Below, piece by piece: positions 23,672-32,135 of a stretch of 64,000 bases of DNA. How positions within the stretch are numbered: the stretch's first letter is position 1; each line of letters begins with the position of its first letter. The translations under genes and the position numbers were made by a program. The notes beneath the pieces are model-generated. The model was given only the letters and a program-made list of their open reading frames with translations, did no database searches and was not told the origin of the DNA. This DNA is from Nevskia sp. Its GTDB lineage: Bacteria; Pseudomonadota; Gammaproteobacteria; Nevskiales; Nevskiaceae. The DNA lies in assembly GCA_031291075.1 (NCBI GenBank), contig JARLJS010000095.1, positions 1 to 64,000 of the forward strand, read 5' to 3'.

Positions 23672-25349
23672 GATGAGCGACAACCGCCGCAGCCGCACCA
23701 TCACCGAGGGCGTGGCCCGTTCCCCCAACCGCGCCATGCTGCGTGCGGTCGGCTTCACCGACGCGGACTTCGACAAACCGATCGTCGGTGTGGCCAGCGG
23801 CCACTCCACCATGAACCCCTGCAACGCCGGCATCGGGCCGCTGGCCCAGCGCGCCGAGGCCGGCCTGCGCGATGCCGGCGCGATGCCGCAGACCTTCGGC
23901 TTTCCCACCGTCACCGACGGCATTGCCATGGGCACCGAGGGCATGAAGTTCTCGCTGGTGTCGCGCGAGGTGATCGCCGACGCGATCGAGACCGCGGTGC
24001 AGTCGCAGTTCATGGACGGCGTGCTGGTGATCGGCGGCTGCGACAAGAACATGCCGGGCGCGATGATCGCCATGCTGCGCATGAACATCCCCGCCATCTT
24101 CTGCTACGGCGGCACCATCAAGCCGGGGCACTGGAAGGGTCAGGCGCTGACCATCGTCTCGCCGTTCGAGGCGGTGGGCGCGTACAGCGCCGGCAGGATG
24201 AGCAGGGAGGACTTCGAGGGCATCGAGAAGAACGCCTGCCCCAGCTTCGGCGCCTGCGGTGGCATGTACACCGCCAACACCATGTCCAGCGCCATCGAGG
24301 CCATGGGCCTGTCGCTGCCGTCCTCCTCCACCATGGCCAACCCCGATCCGGAGAAGGGCGATTCGGTGGCCGAGTCCGCCCAGGCCCTGGTCGGCGCCAT
24401 CCAGCGGCAAATCCTGCCGCGTGACATCGTCACCCGCAAGAGCCTGGAAAACGCCGTGGCGGTGGTGATGGCCACCGGCGGCTCCACCAACGCCGTGCTG
24501 CACCTGCTGGCCATCGCCCACGCCGCCGGCGTGCCCTGGAACATCGACGATTTCGAGCGCATCCGCCGCAAGGTGCCGGTGCTGTGCGACCTCAAGCCCT
24601 CCGGCAAGTACGTCGCCACCGACCTGCACCGCGCCGGCGGCATCCCGCAGGTGATGAAGATCCTGCTGGAAGCCGGGCTGCTGCACGGTGACTGCCTCAC
24701 CATCACCGGCGAAACGGTGGCGGAGGTGCTGCAGGACGTGCCGGCCACGCCGGCCACGGATCAGGACGTGATCCGTCCCATCGACAACCCGCTCTACGCG
24801 CAGGGCCACCTCGCCATCCTCAAGGGCAACCTGGCGCCGGAAGGCTGCGTGGCCAAGATCACCGGGCTGAAGAACCCGGTCATCACCGGCCCCGCCCGCG
24901 TGTTCGACTCCGAGGACGCGGCGATGCAGGCCATCATGGCCGACGGCATCCGTCACGGCGACGTGCTGGTGATCCGCTACGAAGGGCCCAAGGGCGGTCC
25001 CGGCATGCGTGAGATGCTGGCGCCCACCTCGGCCCTGATCGGCAAGGGCTTCGGCGAGAGCGTCGGCCTGATCACCGACGGCCGATTCTCCGGCGGCACC
25101 TGGGGCATGGTGGTGGGGCACGTGGCGCCGGAAGCCTACGAGGGCGGCAACATCGCGCTGGTGCAGGAGGGTGATTCCATCACCATCGACGCCCGCCGCC
25201 AGCTCATCCAGGTCAACGTTTCCGACGAGGAACTGGCGCGCCGCCGCGCTGTCTGGAAACAGCCGGCGCCGCGATATACCACCGGCGTGCTCGCCAAGTA
25301 CTCACGCCTGGTGGGTTCCGCCAGCCGCGGTGCCATTACCGACGCCTGA
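23672..25349 (+). CDS. ilvD: Dihydroxy-acid dehydratase
   Basis: Iron-sulfur enzyme of valine, isoleucine and leucine synthesis that dehydrates 2,3-dihydroxy acids to 2-oxo acids. The ATG at 23672 ([22 protein letters not shown]) with AGGA 9 bases upstream replaces the track start at 23517. Cluster cysteines occur in [23 protein letters not shown] and [18 protein letters not shown]-terminal [11 protein letters not shown] and GHVAPEA are conserved. The length of 559 residues corresponds to the shorter IlvD form. ilvA lies 10 kb away, so the pathway is scattered. Confidence 0.96.
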
Positions 25350-25379
25350 CAAGGCGGATACAACAAAAGGAGTTTCAAC

Positions 25380-25880
25380 ATGGGACTGTTCAGCTTCGTG
25401 AAAGCCGTCGGCGAAAAGCTGGCCGGCGGCCAGCCGCTCAGCGTCGAGTCGCTGATCGAGCACATCAAGGCGCTCAACCTCAAGATCGACAAGCTGTTCG
25501 TGTCCTGGGACGGCTCCACCTGCATCCTGTTCGGCGAGGTGCCGGACCAGGCCGAGAAGGAGAAGGCCATCCTCGCCGTCGGCAACCTCGACGGCGTCCA
25601 CCAGGTGGTGGACAAGCTCAAGGTGGTGGAGGGCGCCGCCGCCGCCGGCACCACCGTGGCGGCCGCGGCGCCGGAAGTGGTGGATCCGGCCAAGGAGCCG
25701 CCCGGGCAGACCGAGGCGCAGTTCTACACCGTCAAGTCCGGCGACACGCTGTCCAAGATCGCCAAGGAGCACTACGGCGACGCCAACAAGTATCCGGCGG
25801 TGTTCGAGGCCAACAAGCCGATGCTGAAGAGCCCGGACCGCATTTTCCCGGGCCAGGTGCTGCGCATCCCCAAGCAGTAA
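25380..25880 (+). CDS. kbp: Potassium-binding protein Kbp/YgaU-like (BON-like plus LysM)
   Basis: 166-residue cytoplasmic protein close to E. coli Kbp (YgaU), a K+-binding protein. It starts MGLFSFVKAVGEKL, continues with a BON-like domain (about 20-85), then an Ala/Thr-rich linker. It ends with a LysM domain from QFYTVKSGDTLSKIAKEHYG to FEANKPMLKSPDRIFPGQVL. No signal peptide is present, as in Kbp, despite the LysM domain. AAAAGGAG lies 9 bases before the ATG. The gene is 30 bp after ilvD and could be read from the same transcript, or have its own promoter. Confidence 0.9.
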   Translation: MGLFSFVKAVGEKLAGGQPLSVESLIEHIKALNLKIDKLFVSWDGSTCILFGEVPDQAEKEKAILAVGNLDGVHQVVDKLKVVEGAAAAGTTVAAAAPEVVDPAKEPPGQTEAQFYTVKSGDTLSKIAKEHYGDANKYPAVFEANKPMLKSPDRIFPGQVLRIPKQ

Positions 25881-25896
25881 ACAGTCTGGTGACGGG

Positions 25897-25919
25897 GATC
25901 CGGGGCGCCGCCCCGGATC
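25897..25919. terminator. Hairpin between convergent kbp and tatD
   Basis: A 10-bp perfect stem (GATCCGGGGC and complement) with a 3-base loop sits in the 42-bp gap between two convergent genes. No U-run follows on either strand, so the terminator reading is positional. Confidence 0.5.
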
Positions 25920-25922
25920 TCC

Positions 25923-26708
25923 TCAGGAAACGATGCCGAAGAACCGGCGGGCGTTGGCCGCGGTCTGCCGCGCCAGCGCCTGCGGATCCTCGCCGCGCAC
26001 CTCGGCGATGGATCGCACCACCCAGCCCAGGTAGGCCGGCTCGTTGCGCCGGTGTTTCGGCGCCGGCTTGATAGTGCGCGGCAGCAGGTAGGGCGCGTCG
26101 GTCTCGACCAGCAGGCGCTCGGCCGGGATGCGGGGCATCAGCGCGCGCAGGCCGAGGCCGCGGCGCTCGTCGCAGACCCAGCCGGTGATGCCGATGTAAC
26201 AGTCCAGCGCCAGGTAGGCCTCCAGTGCCTCGGCGTTGTCGGTGAAGCAGTGCACCAGGCAGCCCGCCAGGCCGCGGCGGTAATCGCGCAGGATGGCGTG
26301 GAAATCGGCATGGGCGTCGCGCTGGTGCAGGAACACCGGTTTGTCCGCCTGCAGGGCCAGGCCGAGCTGGGCCACGAAGGCGCGGCGCTGGTCCGCATGC
26401 GGCGAATAGTTGCGGCAGTAGTCGAGCCCGCACTCGCCCAGCGCCACCAGCTGCGGCTCGCGCGCCAGCTCGGCGATGCGCGCGGCCAGGGTCTCGTCCC
26501 AGTCGACGGCGTGATGCGGATGCAGCCCGGCGGTGGCGTAGAGCCGACCCGGGTGCTGCCGTGCCAGCTGCAGCGCCTGCTCGTTGCTGGCGGCGCTGCT
26601 GCCGGTGATCACGATGGCCTCCAGCCCGGCATCCCAGGCGCGCTGCAGCAGCACGTCGCGGTCGGCGTCGAAACTGTCGTGCGCCAGGTTGGCGCCGATA
26701 TCGATCAT
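25923..26708 (-). CDS. tatD: TatD-family 3'-5' DNA/RNA exonuclease
   Basis: Metal-dependent nuclease of the amidohydrolase fold, 261 residues, closely following E. coli TatD. It starts MIDIGANLAHDSFDAD and has ATAGLHPHHA, GECGLDYCRN, FLHQRDAH, VHCFTDN, GITGWVCDERRGL and ETDAPYLLPR with the metal ligands. The ATG at 26708 overlaps the stop of the upstream HTTM gene in the ATGA arrangement, so the two are translationally coupled. The track ORF starting at 28415 runs through another frame of that gene. There is no tatABC operon here, so this is the stand-alone nuclease. Confidence 0.95.
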   Translation of the reverse strand: MIDIGANLAHDSFDADRDVLLQRAWDAGLEAIVITGSSAASNEQALQLARQHPGRLYATAGLHPHHAVDWDETLAARIAELAREPQLVALGECGLDYCRNYSPHADQRRAFVAQLGLALQADKPVFLHQRDAHADFHAILRDYRRGLAGCLVHCFTDNAEALEAYLALDCYIGITGWVCDERRGLGLRALMPRIPAERLLVETDAPYLLPRTIKPAPKHRRNEPAYLGWVVRSIAEVRGEDPQALARQTAANARRFFGIVS

Positions 26709-28516
26709 GGGCTGCCGACCGGGACCGCGGCTTCGATCCGCGCCGGTTCGGAGCAGTCCTGGCGCCACAGGATGCGCTGCTCCACCGTCGAGGTCTGCCC
26801 GGGCGGCGGCGAGGGTTCCAGCATGAAGATCATCTTGAAGCTCTTCAGCGCCTGCTGCGGAGGGTGGCTGCGGTTCCAGCGGCGGCACAGGTAGCGGCCG
26901 TAGTACGGCCGCTGCTCGGCGAACTGCGGCGACCACAGCTTGTCGCCGTAGTCGAGCCAGCGGCGGTTGCGATACTCGAGCGAGACGGAGGCCGGCTTGT
27001 CGTAGCTGACCGCGTCGCGCTCCGGATGCAGCACATCCACCTGCCTGCCGTCCGCCAGCTCGCCCGGGAACACGAACCAGCCGTCGTCCCGGCCGGGTGC
27101 CGGCGCGAAGTCGTTCCAGGTCTGGTCCAGGCGCAGCAGCCTGAGCGGCGGTCCCAGCACCGTACGCAGTGCGGACGGCAGCCAGCCCACCGTGGACAGG
27201 TTCCACGCCAGCAGCAGCAGCGCGCACAGCGCGGCGACGCGCTGTGCGCAGGGTCCGCTCTCGAAGGCGCGCTCGCGCCGCGCCGGCAGGGCGCCGAAGC
27301 GGGCCCGCTGGCGGCCGATGAAATCGTAGGCCGCGTTGCCCGGTACCGCCGCCCAGGCGCCGGACAACAGCCAGCCGAGCCAGCCGAGCAGCGGCGAGCG
27401 CCGCAGCAGCAGGATCAGCGCCGGCCACTTCAGGTAGGCGTGGTCGTCGTGGTCGATCACCACCCAGGAATGATTCGCCTCCAGCAGGGTGCGGGCGCGG
27501 GCCGCATCCTGCGCCGGCACCACCTCGGCGCGCGGCAACAGCAGGAAGCTGCGCAGCAGCAGGCAGCTGCGCAGGCAGAAGGCGCAGTCGCGGTCGTAGT
27601 AGATGCGCAGCGGCAGGCTGCCGCGTCGCTGCTCGCGGCGCTGTGCGCGGCGGTCGAGCGCGTCCCACACCCAGCCGCCGGTGAGGCTCAGGCTGGCGAC
27701 GATGCCGACCCAGGGCGCCAGCCCGAGTCGCAGGCTCAGCGCCAGCCCGAGCTGCAGCGCGATGAACAACAGCATCGCCAGCAGCCGCAGCGGCCGGTTG
27801 AACAGCGGGAAGAAAGCGAGCGGCGGGCCGAGCAGCTGCAGCAGGTAGATCGAGCGGGTCAGCGCCGGCAGCAGGTCCTGCTGCTGGCGCAGCCACGTCC
27901 CGGCCGGCGCCAGGTAACGGTCGAGCTGCAGGATCCAGTAGACGGCGGTGCCATCGGGCCACCACTCGCTGCCGCTCTTCAGCAGGGCGCCGAAGAAGTA
28001 CGGCGACATCACCTGCAGCAGCAGCCCGGCCGAGGCCCACGACAGGTGCCGGTTGTCCGGCGGCGGCCGGCCCAGGGCGGCGTCGACGCCGCAGCGCGCG
28101 CCCAGTGGCAGGAACATGCTCCAGAACAGCAGGCAGGTGAGCAGGACGTCGCTGTTGTCCAGCACCAGGGCGTTGCGGTTGAGCAGCGAGGCGTGCAGCA
28201 CGAAGCACGCCGCCGCTGCGGCGCGCGCGCGCCAGCCGAACGCCAGCGCCAGCGCCGCCAGCGCTTCCAGCAGCAACAGTGCCAGTGCGAACCAGTGCTG
28301 GCCGTTGGCCAGGTGCAGCGAGATGCGCCAGCGCTCCCCCGACTGCGCCAGCCAGCTGCGCGGCAGCACGCCGGCATCGCTGTAGAAGGCGCCGGCGTCC
28401 GCCATGCGGCTGCACAGGTCGAGCAGCAGCAGCCAGCCCAGCAGGATGCGGAACAGCGCCAGGGTACGCAGGTCGATGCCGAATAGCGGCGCCAGCCGCG
28501 GACGCAGCCAGTTCAT
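26705..28516 (-). CDS. HTTM membrane protein fused to a DCC (DUF393) thiol domain
   Basis: Three-part inner-membrane protein of 603 residues. Residues about 1-290 are an HTTM domain, related to vitamin K-dependent gamma-carboxylase membrane regions, with many helices (FRILLGWLLLLDL, NRNALVLDNSDVLL, YFFGALLKSG). Residues about 304-400 are a DCC domain with IYYDRDCAFCLRSC (DxDCxxC, Cys 311 and 314). The remainder is soluble and Trp/Tyr-rich (VFPGELADG, NRRWLDYGDKLW). Substrate is unknown. HTTM and DCC often co-occur; here they are one polypeptide. It is coupled to tatD by a 4-base overlap, though a functional link is not obvious. Confidence 0.85.
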   Translation of the reverse strand: MNWLRPRLAPLFGIDLRTLALFRILLGWLLLLDLCSRMADAGAFYSDAGVLPRSWLAQSGERWRISLHLANGQHWFALALLLLEALAALALAFGWRARAAAAACFVLHASLLNRNALVLDNSDVLLTCLLFWSMFLPLGARCGVDAALGRPPPDNRHLSWASAGLLLQVMSPYFFGALLKSGSEWWPDGTAVYWILQLDRYLAPAGTWLRQQQDLLPALTRSIYLLQLLGPPLAFFPLFNRPLRLLAMLLFIALQLGLALSLRLGLAPWVGIVASLSLTGGWVWDALDRRAQRREQRRGSLPLRIYYDRDCAFCLRSCLLLRSFLLLPRAEVVPAQDAARARTLLEANHSWVVIDHDDHAYLKWPALILLLRRSPLLGWLGWLLSGAWAAVPGNAAYDFIGRQRARFGALPARRERAFESGPCAQRVAALCALLLLAWNLSTVGWLPSALRTVLGPPLRLLRLDQTWNDFAPAPGRDDGWFVFPGELADGRQVDVLHPERDAVSYDKPASVSLEYRNRRWLDYGDKLWSPQFAEQRPYYGRYLCRRWNRSHPPQQALKSFKMIFMLEPSPPPGQTSTVEQRILWRQDCSEPARIEAAVPVGSP

Positions 28517-28608
28517 CGCGGCCGGTGCGTGCGCCAGCGAACGCCGGTCGACGCCAATGTCGGGACGGGCATCGGTTTCATCTGCGGGCGGAATTCGATC
28601 TCGGGCTC

Positions 28609-28635
28609 AAAAAAAAGGGGAGCCGACGGCTCCCC
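28609..28635 (-). terminator. Intrinsic terminator of the secreted protein gene
   Basis: GGGGAGCC and its complement with a 3-base loop are followed on the minus strand by eight T. It lies 22 bases after the stop of the gene ending at 28658. Confidence 0.9.
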
Positions 28636-28657
28636 TCGGGGTAGCGTACGAATCGTA

Positions 28658-29263
28658 TCATTTGGCGACGAGATCACCCATCTGGCCAGTGCCGGCGTCG
28701 AGCCAGCGGGTATCCGCGCGCTCCAGGTCGAGGCTTGCGGCCGGGCCGGTCAGGGCGGTGCGGCCGGTTGCCGCGGTAGCGGACTTGGACGTGGCCGGCG
28801 GCACATCGGGGCTGCTGTGGCCGCGCACCGCTTCGGCGATCAGGAAGCCGGCCCCGCCGACGCCGACGGCGAGCAGGGTCCAGTCGAAGAAGTTCCAGCT
28901 CGAGCCGCTGTCGGCGGAAGCGCCCGAGCTGTCGCTCTGGTTCAGCCGCAGCTTGTAGCCGGCGAACGGCAGCCCGTAGGCGGAAGCCAGGGTGGCGCCC
29001 CGGCTGTCGCGGTCGAGCTGGAACACCGCCGGCAGCGATGCCGCGGCGGTCTGCTGCAGGCGGCTGTCGCGGTCCAGGCGCAGGCCGTAGTGGAGGGGCG
29101 CCACCAGGCTGTGCTCGCCGGCGCTGCCGCCGAAGCTGTAACTGAGATAGGCGCGTGCTTCCGGCTGTTCGCGGAACTGCTGGAACTGGCCCTGGTTCGC
29201 GGCGTCCGCCCAGACCACCCCGGCGGTGCCGGCCGTGATGATGGTAACCAAAATCTTACGCAT
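28658..29263 (-). CDS. Secreted or membrane-anchored protein of unknown function
   Basis: I do not recognise this family. The start is taken at the ATG at 29263 (MRKILVTIITAGTAGVVWADA), which gives a signal peptide cleavable after WADA. The track start at 29284 adds 7 residues. The protein is 201 residues. The mature part begins with Gln-rich sequence and repeats of LDRDSR, with beta-like segments (YLSYSFGGSAGEHS, ASAYGLPFAGYKLRL). One hydrophobic stretch (WTLLAVGVGGAGFLIAEAV, about residues 126-144) may be a membrane anchor. A polar tail follows. It is monocistronic, with its own terminator, and diverges from the hydrolase operon. Confidence 0.75.
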   Translation of the reverse strand: MRKILVTIITAGTAGVVWADAANQGQFQQFREQPEARAYLSYSFGGSAGEHSLVAPLHYGLRLDRDSRLQQTAAASLPAVFQLDRDSRGATLASAYGLPFAGYKLRLNQSDSSGASADSGSSWNFFDWTLLAVGVGGAGFLIAEAVRGHSSPDVPPATSKSATAATGRTALTGPAASLDLERADTRWLDAGTGQMGDLVAK

Positions 29264-29445
29264 CCTGATCCCCCCGTCGCTCAACCGTGCCCTGTTCTTG
29301 GCCGCCGCAATGGGCGGACACTATGCTTCGCCGCACTATACGGGGGGGTGCTCCGGGCTGACAAGCCCGGCCGGGGCCGTTGCGCGGGGCGGAACACCGC
29401 GGCTGGCGGCCGGTCATAGGAGTGACCGGCCTGCCGAAGCATGCC

Positions 29446-30171
29446 ATGATGACTCCATCCGCAATGCCGCTTCCAGACTCACCGCGTACGATGTCGCCGT
29501 CCACCGCCGCCGGGATGCTGGCCCCCGGGGCCACCCGCGAACTGTTCATCGAGGGGCCCGCCGGCCGCCTCGAGACGCTCCTGGCCGCGCCACGACAGGA
29601 GTCGCCCGCCGGGGTCTGCGTGGTGTGCCATCCCCATCCGCTCTACGGCGGCGAGATGAGCAACAAGGTCGTGTACGCCCTGGCTTCCTGCGCGCTCAAG
29701 GCCGGGCTGCTGACCGCCCGCTTCAACTTCCGCGGCGTGGGCCGCAGCGAGGGGCGTTACGACGCCGCGCGCGGCGAGACGCTGGACGCGCTCGCCGTCT
29801 GCGCCTGGATGCGGCAGCAGTTGCCGGACGAGCCCCTGCTGCTGGCCGGCTTCTCTTTCGGCGCCTACGTCAGCCTGAGCGCCGCCGCCGAGGCACGGCC
29901 GGCGCTGATGGTGAGCGCCAGCGTGCCCCTGCAGCGGCTGCACGATGCCGGCGAATTCGAGCCCCCGCCGCATCCGGGTTGCCCCTGGCTGGCGGTGCAC
30001 GGCAGCGACGACGAGGTGGTGGGCTACGAGGGCACCCGCGCGGCGCTGCTGGCCTACACGCCGCCGCCCGAGCTGGTCACGCTGGCCGGCGCCGGCCATT
30101 TCTACCACGGCAGGCTGGGCGAGCTGCAGCAGGCGGTGCTGCCGTTCCTGCAGGCGCATGTCCCCGCATGA
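29446..30171 (+). CDS. Small alpha/beta hydrolase (COG2945-like)
   Basis: Predicted serine hydrolase of the CocE/esterase-like small family. It has CHPHPLYGGEMSNKVV, FNFRGVGRSEG, the nucleophile GFSFGA, an acidic residue in HGSDDEVVG and the catalytic His in GAGHFYHG. The natural substrate is unknown. The N-terminus is uncertain: the track starts at 29380, I prefer 29446 (MMTPSAM), and ATGs at 29464 or 29491 are possible, none with a strong ribosome binding site. It overlaps the next gene by ATGA and so is translationally coupled to the DUF3047 protein. Confidence 0.85.
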   Translation: MMTPSAMPLPDSPRTMSPSTAAGMLAPGATRELFIEGPAGRLETLLAAPRQESPAGVCVVCHPHPLYGGEMSNKVVYALASCALKAGLLTARFNFRGVGRSEGRYDAARGETLDALAVCAWMRQQLPDEPLLLAGFSFGAYVSLSAAAEARPALMVSASVPLQRLHDAGEFEPPPHPGCPWLAVHGSDDEVVGYEGTRAALLAYTPPPELVTLAGAGHFYHGRLGELQQAVLPFLQAHVPA

Positions 30172-30869
30172 GGAGCACCCTGCCATTGGCCTTGTTCGGA
30201 CTGTGCTGCGCCTGCGGCGCCGCGGCCGCCGGTCCGCCCCTGTTCTCCGCCGCCGGCCTGCAGGGCTGGGAGCCGGAGAGCATGTTGAACCGCAAGCGCA
30301 CCCAGTACGACGTGGTCGAGGACGGCGGCGTCCAGGTGGTCGCCGCCCGTTGCGACGACAGCGCCTCCATGATCGGCTGGGCCGGCACGGTGGACCTGCA
30401 GCGCGAGCCGATCCTGGACTGGCGCTGGAAGGTCGAGCAGCTCTATCCGGGGCTCGACGAGCGCGTCAAGGGCGGCTCCGATTTTCCGGCGCGCCTCTAC
30501 GTCGTCACCGGCAAGCGCTGGCTGCCGTGGAGCCTGAAGACCCTGATTTACGTCTGGTCCAACGGCGAGATCAAGGCCGCCTCCTGGACCAGCCCCTATT
30601 CCGGCGCCATGGGCGACGCGGTGATCGTGCCGGTGCGCTCCGGCGCCGAAGGGGTGGGGCAGTGGCGCGAGGAGCGGCGCGACGTGCGCGCCGATTTCAA
30701 GCAGTTCTACGGTCTCGACGTCGACAAGATCGGCGCGGTGGCGCTGATGACCGATTGCGATGACGCCCATCGCCGCGGCCGCGCCTGGTACGGCGACGTG
30801 CATTTCCTGCCGCGTCCGGAAAACCGTGCCCAGATCGTCGCCCCGGCCGCGGCGTCGCCTACCGACTGA
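30168..30869 (+). CDS. DUF3047 exported protein
   Basis: 233-residue periplasmic protein with a signal peptide (MRSTLPLALFGLCCACGAAAA). DUF3047 features include QYDVVEDGG, DWRWKVEQLYPG, KGGSDFPARLYVV, KTLIYVWSNGE and LMTDCDDAHRRGRAWYGDVHF. The function of the family is not known; the layout suggests a beta-rich, carbohydrate-binding-like fold. The start is fixed by the ATGA overlap with the hydrolase. The TerB-like gene follows after 12 bases, so all three are probably one operon. Confidence 0.88.
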   Translation: MRSTLPLALFGLCCACGAAAAGPPLFSAAGLQGWEPESMLNRKRTQYDVVEDGGVQVVAARCDDSASMIGWAGTVDLQREPILDWRWKVEQLYPGLDERVKGGSDFPARLYVVTGKRWLPWSLKTLIYVWSNGEIKAASWTSPYSGAMGDAVIVPVRSGAEGVGQWREERRDVRADFKQFYGLDVDKIGAVALMTDCDDAHRRGRAWYGDVHFLPRPENRAQIVAPAAASPTD

Positions 30870-30881
30870 ACCCGTCCCCTC

Positions 30882-31325
30882 ATGCTCGACCGCCTGCTTG
30901 GCCTGCTCTCAGGTACCGCCCCCGCCGCGCGCGAACAGCCGTCGGAGCAACTCTCGGTGGCGCTGCTGCTGCTGGAGCTTGCGCGAGCCGATTTCGAGGT
31001 GCCGGACGTGGAGCTGGCCAAGATCCGCGACCTGCTGACGCAAAGGTATGGCCTCGACGCGGCGCAGGCCGGCGCGCTGTTCGAGCGCGCCAGGGCGGCG
31101 GGTCAGGAGACCGTCTCCCTCTACGACTACGTGCAGACGCTCAACACCCGGCTCGATCCCGCCGGCAAGCGCGGCCTGATGGAGATGCTGTGGCAGGTGG
31201 CCTACGCCGACGGCCGCCTCGACAAGTACGAGGAGCACCTGCTGCGCAAGCTGGCCGGGCTGCTCTACGTTTCCGACGACGACTACATCCGCACCAAGCT
31301 GAGCGTGGCGGAGGGCGGTCGTTAG
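30882..31325 (+). CDS. TerB-like (tellurite-resistance family) helical protein
   Basis: 147-residue cytoplasmic all-helical protein of the TerB/DjlA superfamily. Acidic metal-binding-type motifs appear in ARADFEVPDVELAKI and AYADGRLDKYEEHLLRKLAGLL, the characteristic paired repeats. No other ter genes are present, so a role in tellurite resistance is not supported. Stand-alone TerB proteins of this kind are common near envelope genes. It is the last gene of the hydrolase-DUF3047-TerB run, followed by a palindromic repeat. Confidence 0.85.
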   Translation: MLDRLLGLLSGTAPAAREQPSEQLSVALLLLELARADFEVPDVELAKIRDLLTQRYGLDAAQAGALFERARAAGQETVSLYDYVQTLNTRLDPAGKRGLMEMLWQVAYADGRLDKYEEHLLRKLAGLLYVSDDDYIRTKLSVAEGGR

Positions 31326-31335
31326 CGTCATCCTG

Positions 31336-31454
31336 CCTCTCCCTCTGGGAGAGGCCGCGCCGTGAGGCGCGGGTGAGGGCGCTCCGCTTCAGTCGCGGTC
31401 AAGTCTTTCCGGCCGTGCGGTCCTCACCCCTGCCCCTCTCCCAAAGGGAGAGGG
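31336..31454. repeat. Palindromic intergenic repeat, copy 1
   Basis: The element begins CCTCTCCCTCTGGGAGAGG, continues through GCGGGTGAGGGC, and ends with CCTCACCCCTGCCCCTCTCC and CAAAGGGAGAGGG. The ends form hairpins with each other and within themselves. A second copy in the same orientation lies at 36381-36498. It may act as a bidirectional terminator between TerB and metW. Confidence 0.88.
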
Positions 31455-31486
31455 ATGCTGATTTTGCGCTGATGCATTTCCGGGCG

Positions 31487-32134
31487 TCACACCAAGCCCG
31501 CAGTCGCGCCCGCCACCGGCTTGCGCAGCTTGTACAGCGCGATCTCGCAGAACAGGTGCGGCAGCAGGCTGATGGCGGGGCCGCGGCGGTGGGCGCGGTC
31601 GAGCAGCACGCGGTCCAGCACTTCCCAGCCGGAGCGGCGGCACAGGTCCTCGAAGTCCGCCACCGTGCACAGGTGGATGTTCTCGGTGTTGTACCACTGC
31701 GCCGGCAGCGCCGGCGTGATCGGCATGCGGCCGTTGAGGATGGCCAGGCGCGCGCGCCAGTGGCCGAAGTTGGGGAAGGTGACGATCGCCTCGCGGCCCA
31801 CCCGCAGCATCTCCTCCACCGCCAGGTCCGGCCGCACCAGCGCCTGCAGCGCCTGCGTCATCACCACGTAGTCGAAGGAGCCGTCGGCGAAGTCGGCCAG
31901 CCCCTCGTCGAGGTCGGCCTGGATCACGTTGACGCCGGCGCCGATGCAGGCGGCCACGTTGGCGGCGTCGATCTCCAGGCCATAGCCGCGCACACTGCGG
32001 CTGCGCGCCAGGTGCAGCAGCAGGGCGCCGTCGCCGCAGCCGAGGTCGAGGATGCGGCTGTCCGGCTTGATCAGGTCGCAGATCACGGCCAGCTCGGGGC
32101 GCAGCGGCGGGATGGATGGTCCTGGTCCGCTCAT
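31487..32134 (-). CDS. metW: Methionine biosynthesis protein MetW
   Basis: SAM-methyltransferase-fold protein required with MetX in many gamma- and alphaproteobacteria for homoserine acylation. The 215-residue protein has ILDLGCGDGALLLHLA, GLEIDAANVAACI, FDYVVMTQALQAL, FPNFGHWRARL and the family-typical QWYNTENIHLCTVADFEDLC. It begins one base after the metX stop, so the two are coupled. Confidence 0.95.
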   Translation of the reverse strand: MSGPGPSIPPLRPELAVICDLIKPDSRILDLGCGDGALLLHLARSRSVRGYGLEIDAANVAACIGAGVNVIQADLDEGLADFADGSFDYVVMTQALQALVRPDLAVEEMLRVGREAIVTFPNFGHWRARLAILNGRMPITPALPAQWYNTENIHLCTVADFEDLCRRSGWEVLDRVLLDRAHRRGPAISLLPHLFCEIALYKLRKPVAGATAGLV

Positions 32135-32135
32135 G

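Noticed and set aside
30882-31325. Tellurite resistance operon
   Set aside because: Only a single TerB-like protein is present; no terA, terC, terD or terZ genes.
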